Source of the DNA: Nitrospirota bacterium | GTDB taxonomy: Bacteria > Nitrospirota > UBA9217 | Assembly (NCBI GenBank): GCA_013334545.1 | Contig: JAAXXJ010000161.1 | Location: 1 to 6,819, forward strand | Length of the DNA: 6,819 nucleotides | Direction of reading: 5' to 3' | In this document: positions 1-3,687 of the stretch, piece by piece | Layout of the letters: every line of letters starts with the position of its first letter | How positions within the stretch are numbered: position 1 is the stretch's first letter | Made by a program: the position numbers and the translations under genes | The notes under the pieces: generated by a model | What the model was told of the DNA's origin: nothing | Databases searched by the model: none | The model's input: only the letters and a program-made list of their open reading frames with translations

Positions 1-47
1 TCACGCCTGAGAGCAAGCTCCTTCTTGCACGCGTGGCAGGCCTTCAT
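1..47 (-). CDS. Small CxxC (zinc-ribbon-like) protein, 5' end only
   Basis: The minus strand opens at ATG 47-45 and reads MKACHACKKELALRR before leaving the window, so only 15 codons are visible. The CxxC pair at residues 4 and 7, followed by a Lys/Arg-rich stretch, resembles the start of short hypothetical proteins of Deltaproteobacteria and Nitrospirae that begin with one CxxC knuckle, continue with a second one and probably bind zinc. That family resemblance is from memory and rests on few residues. No strong Shine-Dalgarno site precedes the ATG. It follows the lpxC-like gene in the same orientation but is separated from it by a hairpin, so it is probably transcribed separately. Function unknown. 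Confidence 0.5.
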   Translation of the reverse strand, partial: MKACHACKKELALRR

Positions 48-57
48 GACTGTCTCT

Positions 58-86
58 ACTATATATCATCGCCTTTTGTTAGACAA
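58..86 (-). promoter_or_regulatory. Possible sigma-70 promoter for the CxxC gene
   Basis: On the minus strand, TTGTCT (86-81) and TATAGT (63-58) are separated by 17 nt, matching 4/6 and 5/6 of the -35 and -10 consensus. The predicted start point would fall only a few bases before ATG 47, giving an almost leaderless mRNA. That fits the missing Shine-Dalgarno site but also weakens the call. The stretch is AT-rich, so a chance match is possible. Confidence 0.25.
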
Positions 87-118
87 GAGCAAAGGCCCTA
101 TCATGGGATATGATACAC

Positions 119-150
119 AAGGCCCGGACCAGACACCTGGTACGGGCCTT
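119..150 (-). terminator. Hairpin terminator downstream of the receiver-LpxC gene
   Basis: Bases 119-132 pair with 137-150 around an ACAC loop. The stem has 13 base pairs with one mismatch (127 against 142). It begins 37 nt after the lpxC-like stop codon at 187. On the minus strand the stem is followed by only a weak U-rich run (TTGTGTAT), while on the plus strand it ends in TTTT. It could therefore work in both directions, but no plus-strand gene is visible that would need it. An upstream copy of AAGGCCC at 92-98 could compete for the 144-150 arm. Confidence 0.65.
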
Positions 151-171
151 TTCACAACTTTGAACCTTGAA
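119..171 (-). repeat. 3'-end module, copy 1
   Basis: Read on the minus strand, this module begins TTCAAGGTTCAAAGTT and runs into the AAAAGGCCCGT arm of the terminator hairpin. The same arrangement, with nearly the same bases, recurs at 2611-2561 downstream of the Mo-enzyme operon. The two copies share both the hairpin outer arms and the single-stranded lead-in, which a terminator alone does not require. This suggests a dispersed intergenic element used as a terminator, or two copies of an ancestral 3' end. Confidence 0.5.
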
Positions 172-186
172 CGCTGAAGGATGGTT

Positions 187-1515
187 CTATCCCTTTGTGC
201 TGTTCTGAATCGCCTGGTACAGCCGCTGCACGAGGACCTGGTTGTATCCGTGGGAGGTCATGTTGGCCGTGATGCGGCCTTTGATGGGGAGGCCGAGGAG
301 ATAGAGGTCGCCGATCAGGTCCAGGATCTTGTGGCGCACGAACTCGTCGGGATAACGGAGCTCCGTGTTGATGACCTTGCCGTCGTACATGATGATGTGG
401 GAGTGGAGATACCCTCCCCCGACCTTTCCCAGCTTCTGGGCCATTTCGATGTTCTCGAAGGTGTTGAAGGAGCGGGCTGGGGCTATGTCCTTTGCAAACG
501 ACCCTTGTTCGGGATTGAACGTAAGGACCTGTTCGCCTATGGGAAGCGGATAGTCGACCCGCATCGATATCTCGAACCCTTCATAGGGCTCCGCATAGAG
601 ATGCTTTTCGTGCTTTTCTTCTTTTCCGAATCCGATCTTCTGACGGATGACAGCGACCTTGGTGGAGGCGGACTGTTCCTCGATCCCCGCCTCTTCGATA
701 AGTCCGCAAAAGTCCTTGGCGGAACCGTCCACGTTCGGGATCTCCTCGTCGACCTTGATGAGGACATTGGTTATGCCGTACATGGAAAGGACCGCCATCA
801 GGTGCTCAACCGTGCGCACCCGCCGCCTGCCGTTGTCCAGGGTGGTGGAGTTGGCGGAGAAGGTCTTCGACGAACCGACCTGCGCGTAGTCCTCAAGGGA
901 GGTGATATGTCCGCGGATGGTCTGGCCGTCAAGCGTTTGATAGACGATCCCTTCGTTGATGCCGAGGGGGCTGAGAATGATGCCGGTGTTCCGTCCGCTC
1001 AGGAGCCCGATGCCGTTCAGGACCATGTTCCCCCGCAGGGTGCGCTGCGGTTCAAGGGAATCCACCACGTCCACCACGCCGGGAGGCACCGAAAGATCGG
1101 CGCTGACGATCTCAAGCCTCGTATCCGAAGGCAGGACCGTGCCGCGGCCGGCAGGCCGGTGCTTCAGGGCGGACTCCACCTTGTCGAGCAGGACCTCCAT
1201 ATGCAGCGGCTTTTCCAGAAAATCGTAGGCGCCGGCCTTGATTGCCGCAACCGCCGACTCGATGCCGGCATGTCCGCTCATCATGAGGATGGGGAGCAGG
1301 GGGAGCCGGTCATGCAGACGCTTCAGGAGCTGCATGCCGTCCATGCCGGGAAGCCAGATATCCAGCAGGACGAGCGAGGGCTCCATCGCATCGAGCCTCT
1401 CCCAGAAGCTCTCGGCATCGGGAAATATGAGGGACGGATACCCCTCGTCCTTCAGGATGCTCGCGACCGTGGAGCAGATGGAAGGTTCGTCGTCTACGAT
1501 GCAGATAGGGTTCAT
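187..1515 (-). CDS. lpxC: Response-regulator receiver fused to LpxC (UDP-3-O-acyl-GlcNAc deacetylase)
   Basis: A 442-residue fusion. Residues 1-118 form a CheY-like receiver with acidic pair D8/D9, phospho-acceptor D52 in LLDIWLPGMDG, switch S80 and K102 in EKPL; the style is that of NtrX. After a linker (about 119-156), residues 157-440 are LpxC, the zinc deacetylase catalysing the committed step of lipid A synthesis in the cytoplasm. It starts with QRTL and carries E237-H238 (VEHLM), NVDGSA (261-266), PARSF (346-350), zinc ligands H395 and D399 in EFVRHKILD, D403, and general acid H422 in SHGYN. These correspond to E. coli E78/H79, H238/D242/D246 and H265. Departures: L172 replaces the GLHSG histidine, S349 replaces the usual ARTF threonine, and the segment at 366-378 is divergent. 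E. coli LpxC is about 305 residues and has no receiver. The ATG at 1515 is preceded by GAGG at 1530-1527, a rather long 11-nt spacing. Activity gated by phosphorylation is inferred; a regulatory pseudo-enzyme is possible. Confidence 0.93.
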   Translation of the reverse strand: MNPICIVDDEPSICSTVASILKDEGYPSLIFPDAESFWERLDAMEPSLVLLDIWLPGMDGMQLLKRLHDRLPLLPILMMSGHAGIESAVAAIKAGAYDFLEKPLHMEVLLDKVESALKHRPAGRGTVLPSDTRLEIVSADLSVPPGVVDVVDSLEPQRTLRGNMVLNGIGLLSGRNTGIILSPLGINEGIVYQTLDGQTIRGHITSLEDYAQVGSSKTFSANSTTLDNGRRRVRTVEHLMAVLSMYGITNVLIKVDEEIPNVDGSAKDFCGLIEEAGIEEQSASTKVAVIRQKIGFGKEEKHEKHLYAEPYEGFEISMRVDYPLPIGEQVLTFNPEQGSFAKDIAPARSFNTFENIEMAQKLGKVGGGYLHSHIIMYDGKVINTELRYPDEFVRHKILDLIGDLYLLGLPIKGRITANMTSHGYNQVLVQRLYQAIQNSTKG

Positions 1516-1661
1516 AGAAAATCATACCTCATGTTCATACCGGGCGGATTGACCCAGTTGAGCGGCGCGCTGGTAGAGCGCAGCGCTGCCAGCAATTGCG
1601 TCGGTCTCGAACGCGTTGTTAATCTTCGTGCGCATCCCGCCGAACCTTTCCACCAATGCGG
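1512..1661 (-). pseudogene. Possible C-terminal remnant of an upstream operon gene
   Basis: One minus-strand frame is open from just after a stop at 1664-1662 to TGA 1514-1512. That TGA overlaps the lpxC-like ATG as ATGA, the classic geometry of translationally coupled genes. The last residues read APLNWVNPPGMNMRYDFL, which looks protein-like but which I cannot assign. The upstream part of this frame overlaps the end of the GIY-YIG gene in another frame, so only roughly the last 30 codons (from about 1610 down) could be a remnant. A natural reading is that a former partner of the fusion gene was cut off when the GIY-YIG segment arrived. The ATGA overlap alone could be chance because codon 2 begins with A. 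Confidence 0.3.
1569..1593. repeat. Inverted repeat (hairpin) between GIY-YIG gene and lpxC
   Basis: GCTGGTAG (1569-1576) pairs with CTGCCAGC (1586-1593), with one G-U pair. After one mismatch there are two further G-C pairs around a 3-nt loop. It lies 26 nt downstream of the GIY-YIG stop and has no U-tract on either strand, so it is not a convincing intrinsic terminator. It could be a weak transcription or processing element, or part of a former coding sequence. Confidence 0.3.
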
Positions 1662-2308
1662 TTATAGATCGGAAGCTTCCCGTGCTTAGCAACGAACGAA
1701 TCAAGCCAATGACTCTCCCAATGCGCCTGCTGCTGCTCGTCAGGAACTAGGGAATATTCAATGACTTCGAAATCCCACTCACGGCGCTCCGGAGAGTTGA
1801 ACCTGGAGCGAATTCGCCCTCGGCCGATGTACACGACTTCGTCCCCACGAAGATATCTATAGATTCCTCCTGCATCTGAGGGAATTTCACTGTCAGCATT
1901 TACTCGGAGTTCAAACGCTGGACAAAGCGTTATCACCCACATCGAATCAGTACTTGACCACTTTGGCTTGAACTTTCGTAAGCGGATGTCCCCGATCCTC
2001 GCAACTGCGGCCACCCACGGTTCACGAAGCAGTACCCCTGCTTGAGCCCACCTTCCGACGCCAGTACCTCTACCTCCGCCATCGCGCGTGAGGGCGTAGC
2101 AATCTGCATCACACGGATCATCGAGGAATTTGAATCCGACTCGCATTGACTCCGAGTCGATCAAGACGGAAACGCTCGTTTTGTCCTCAAGGTGGGCTGA
2201 CCGCACGAATGCGGCGTTAAACGCCACACCGCCACGCCGAATCGTAATGAATGGCGTCGCTTCTGGTTCCTCGCCTCCCTCGCGCCGTACCTTCACCCAC
2301 TGTCCCAC
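1619..2308 (-). CDS. GIY-YIG domain protein with unknown N-terminal domain
   Basis: Using GTG 2308-2306, the product has 229 residues. I chose this start because GGAGG (2319-2315) sits 6 nt upstream. An in-frame TTG at 2374 would add 22 residues but lies inside an AT-rich repeat and has no such site. Residues 148-229 form a compact GIY-YIG domain: GIY at 148-150, YIG at 160-162, basic residues in GRIRSR (163-168), E198 in HWESHWL and N216 in IYN. In this nuclease superfamily the tyrosines, an arginine, the glutamate (metal ligand) and the asparagine build the active site, and all appear present. Residues 1-147 look beta-rich (for example FITIRRGGVAFNAAFV) and resemble small phage or plasmid DNA-associated proteins, but I cannot name the family. 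The gene stands alone, is less GC-rich than its neighbours and follows an AT-rich spacer, which suggests horizontal transfer. A free-standing homing-type, repair or defence nuclease are all possible. Confidence 0.75.
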   Translation of the reverse strand: MGQWVKVRREGGEEPEATPFITIRRGGVAFNAAFVRSAHLEDKTSVSVLIDSESMRVGFKFLDDPCDADCYALTRDGGGRGTGVGRWAQAGVLLREPWVAAVARIGDIRLRKFKPKWSSTDSMWVITLCPAFELRVNADSEIPSDAGGIYRYLRGDEVVYIGRGRIRSRFNSPERREWDFEVIEYSLVPDEQQQAHWESHWLDSFVAKHGKLPIYNRIGGKVRRDAHED

Positions 2309-2314
2309 AGCCAC

Positions 2315-2319
2315 CCTCC
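2315..2319 (-). promoter_or_regulatory. Ribosome binding site selecting the GTG start of the GIY-YIG gene
   Basis: GGAGG on the minus strand, followed by a 6-nt spacer (GTGGCT) and then GTG at 2308. This is near-ideal spacing and is the reason for preferring the 229-residue product over the longer TTG-initiated one. The GTG inside the spacer touches the site and is too close to serve as the start. Confidence 0.6.
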
Positions 2320-2353
2320 GTAGGGCTAACCAGTGATTATACGAACGGAGCAA

Positions 2354-2392
2354 AGCATCTACATATATATGCAAGCATCTACCTGTAGATGC
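2354..2392. repeat. Direct and inverted copies of GCATCTAC upstream of the GIY-YIG gene
   Basis: AGCATCTAC occurs at 2354-2362 and again at 2374-2382. The second copy is followed, after CT, by its exact reverse complement GTAGATGC at 2385-2392. The result is a perfect 8-bp inverted repeat with a 2-nt centre plus a half-site 20 bp away, about two helical turns. It lies 46-84 bp upstream of the GTG start, within the expected leader or promoter of the GIY-YIG gene. This is the layout expected of an operator bound by a dimeric repressor, but no regulator is encoded in the window. Confidence 0.45.
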
Positions 2393-2447
2393 CGATCATG
2401 TATATATAGGTATATGCTTTTCTCAGTCTGTGCAATATACCGGATGT

Positions 2448-2459
2448 AAACTGCAGTTT
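2448..2459. repeat. Perfect 12-bp palindrome AAACTGCAGTTT
   Basis: AAACTGCAGTTT is its own reverse complement. It lies about 140 bp upstream of the GIY-YIG start, in AT-rich spacer DNA. The symmetry suits a dimeric DNA-binding protein, but no regulator is identifiable. Confidence 0.35.
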
Positions 2460-2472
2460 TTGTCGCTATCCT

Positions 2473-2489
2473 CTGTTTAACATAAACAG
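2473..2489. repeat. Inverted repeat CTGTTTA-ACA-TAAACAG
   Basis: Two perfect 7-bp arms are separated by ACA. The ends read CTGT...ACAG, reminiscent of the proteobacterial LexA box. The spacing is 9 rather than the 8 bases of the E. coli consensus, so I treat it only as an operator-like palindrome. It lies in the same spacer as two other inverted repeats. Confidence 0.35.
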
Positions 2490-2559
2490 GAACTACTTCT
2501 CGCCACATGAATATATCATAAACGCTTATTTTCAAATAGTACTTTTTAGTCGCTAAAAC

Positions 2560-2593
2560 AAAGGCCCGCGCCGGATAGCCAGCACGGACCTTT
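2560..2593 (-). terminator. Intrinsic terminator of the Mo-enzyme operon
   Basis: Bases 2560-2574 pair with 2579-2593 around a 4-nt loop. On the plus strand three positions are C-A mismatches. In minus-strand RNA the same positions become G-U pairs, giving an unbroken 15-pair stem followed by UUUGUUUUA. The asymmetry shows the hairpin acts on minus-strand transcripts, about 80 nt after the FAD-subunit stop codon. Confidence 0.8.
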
Positions 2594-2611
2594 TTGAATT
2601 TGAATCTTGAA
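2561..2611 (-). repeat. 3'-end module, copy 2
   Basis: On the minus strand this begins TTCAAGATTCAAATTC and leads into an AAAAAGGTCCGT stem arm, closing with CGGGCCTT. It matches copy 1 (171-119) nearly base for base outside the loop region. See copy 1 for the interpretation. Confidence 0.5.
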
Positions 2612-2636
2612 TTATGTTTTATAGAAAACGCCTTTC

Positions 2637-2658
2637 TCCTTTGTCAAAATGACAAGGA
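2637..2658 (-). repeat. Small hairpin just after the FAD-subunit gene
   Basis: TTGTCA (2641-2646) pairs with TGACAA (2650-2655) around a 3-nt loop. After one bulged base, TCC (2637-2639) pairs with GGA (2656-2658), giving about nine pairs. It starts 15 nt past the stop codon at 2673. With no U-tract it is more likely a 3'-end stabilising hairpin ahead of the true terminator at 2593-2560. Confidence 0.4.
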
Positions 2659-2672
2659 AGATTCCGATGAAA

Positions 2673-3647
2673 CTACCCCTTTCCGATCGCCGCAAGTTCC
2701 TCCTCGATCATGCCGCGGAAGAGCGGGACCTTATACTCGTTCTCTTTGAGCGGCTGCGCGCTCTTCATCGCGGCCGCCGATGCCTTCGCGATGACATCGG
2801 CGTCGAGCTTCCTGCCCGTAATGGCCGCTTCGATCTCCCGGGACCTCCAGGGAACAGGCGCGGCGCCGCTCAGGACCGCGCGGGCATCCGCGACCACGCC
2901 GTCCTTGATCCGGAGCGCCAGTGCGACGCCGGCAAGGGCAAAATCCCATGACGCCCGCGCCCGCACCTTGCGGTACGAGCTGCGCAGTCCGCGGCTGGGC
3001 GGCAGTACGATCTCGGTGACGATCTCTCCCGGCTCGAGCACGGTATCCCTGCGCACATCCGTGCGCGGCAGAACGTGGAACTTCTCGACCGGAACGGTCC
3101 TCGGGCCTTTCGGTCCCGTGATCCGCACAGAGGCATCGAAGGCAGCAAGCGCCGGAGCCGTGTCCGAGGGGTGGACGATGAAGCACGGCCCGCCGCCCAG
3201 GATGCAATGATACTGGTTCTCGCCGGCAACAGCGAAGCACTTCTCTCCGCCCTTCCGGAGGCAGTTGAACTCTCCGCGGTAGTACCAGCAGCGCGGCTTC
3301 TGGCAGAGGTTGCCGCCCATGGTCCCCTGGTTCCTGAGCTGGGGGCTCGCGACCTCGCGGGCCGCCTGCGCAAGTGCCGCATAGTGTTCGTTCACTGCCG
3401 CATGCTCCGCCACCTCGGTGATGGTCGTGAGCGCGCCGATGCGCAAGCCGTTGTCAGGCGTTGTGGTGATCCCCTTCAGTTCTTTGAGCCCGCTGATGCT
3501 TACCAGTCTCTTGATTTCAAAGACATGATCGCGAAGGCATCCGAGGAGGTCGGTCCCTCCCGCGTGCAGACCAGCGCCCGGCGAGGTGAGCTGTTTCATC
3601 GCCTCCTTCAGGGTTTTCGGACGGACATAGGAAAAGTTTGTCAGCAT
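2673..3647 (-). CDS. FAD-binding subunit of a molybdenum hydroxylase, PaoB/YagS-like, with 4Fe-4S insert
   Basis: This 324-residue subunit carries FAD and passes electrons from the iron-sulfur subunit to the acceptor. FAD-binding marks are AGGTD (29-33) and TMGGN (109-113), with a typical CoxM/XdhB C-terminal domain from about 200. Directly after TMGGN lies a cysteine-rich insert, residues 115-155, with Cys at 115, 120, 129, 137, 148 and 155, followed by HPSD (159-162). E. coli PaoB (YagS) and the beta subunit of 4-hydroxybenzoyl-CoA reductase have a [4Fe-4S] cluster in this position. The pattern here is closest to YagS (PRC...C...C...GPC, then THPSD-like). Four cysteines suffice for a cluster, so two are extra. 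No signal peptide is seen; export would be with the Tat-bearing partner. The start at 3647 is secure, with AGGAGG at 3660-3655. It is the last gene of the operon, 40 nt after the Mo subunit. Confidence 0.92.
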   Translation of the reverse strand: MLTNFSYVRPKTLKEAMKQLTSPGAGLHAGGTDLLGCLRDHVFEIKRLVSISGLKELKGITTTPDNGLRIGALTTITEVAEHAAVNEHYAALAQAAREVASPQLRNQGTMGGNLCQKPRCWYYRGEFNCLRKGGEKCFAVAGENQYHCILGGGPCFIVHPSDTAPALAAFDASVRITGPKGPRTVPVEKFHVLPRTDVRRDTVLEPGEIVTEIVLPPSRGLRSSYRKVRARASWDFALAGVALALRIKDGVVADARAVLSGAAPVPWRSREIEAAITGRKLDADVIAKASAAAMKSAQPLKENEYKVPLFRGMIEEELAAIGKG

Positions 3648-3654
3648 GGGTTTT

Positions 3655-3660
3655 CCTCCT
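3655..3660 (-). promoter_or_regulatory. Consensus ribosome binding site of the FAD subunit gene
   Basis: AGGAGG on the minus strand, 7 nt before ATG 3647. It is the strongest Shine-Dalgarno site in the window and fixes the start. It falls within the 40-nt gap after the Mo-subunit stop, so the FAD subunit is translated from its own strong site rather than by overlap coupling. Confidence 0.75.
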
Positions 3661-3687
3661 GATGTTTAGCTACCGCGGAAGTTGTTT

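Larger units (their letters stand above)
2309..2672. other. Intergenic region, AT-rich over much of its length, between the Mo-enzyme operon and the GIY-YIG gene
   Basis: I see no credible coding sequence here. About 2341-2560 is strongly AT-rich, with runs such as TATATATA, in sharp contrast to the GC-rich genes around it. It contains the GCATCTAC repeats, a 12-bp palindrome at 2448-2459, an inverted repeat at 2473-2489, a small TTTTAG/CTAAAA hairpin at 2544-2558, the operon terminator at 2560-2593 and another hairpin at 2637-2658. The GIY-YIG promoter must lie here. Only weak matches are present (TTGCAC at 2435-2430 with poor -10 candidates at normal spacing), so I do not call one. Confidence 0.6.

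Noticed and set aside
1560..1625. tRNA-like bases on the plus strand (GGTAGAGC resembling a D-arm, GGTCTCGAAC resembling a T-arm)
   Set aside because: No acceptor stem, no anticodon arm with proper spacing and no matching ends. The D-arm-like bases belong to another hairpin at 1569-1593.
181..1689. A 502-codon open frame on the plus strand opposite the receiver-LpxC gene
   Set aside because: It is antisense to a gene with unmistakable domain motifs. Its product has no recognisable domain, and long open antisense frames are expected from GC-rich codon usage.
2309..2374. Upstream TTG start extending the GIY-YIG protein by 22 residues
   Set aside because: The TTG lies within the GCATCTAC repeats and TATATA runs, with no Shine-Dalgarno site, whereas GTG 2308 has GGAGG at ideal spacing.
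2341..2672. CRISPR array or tandem repeat in the AT-rich spacer
   Set aside because: The repeats are short, only two or three copies, in mixed orientations and without regular spacers.
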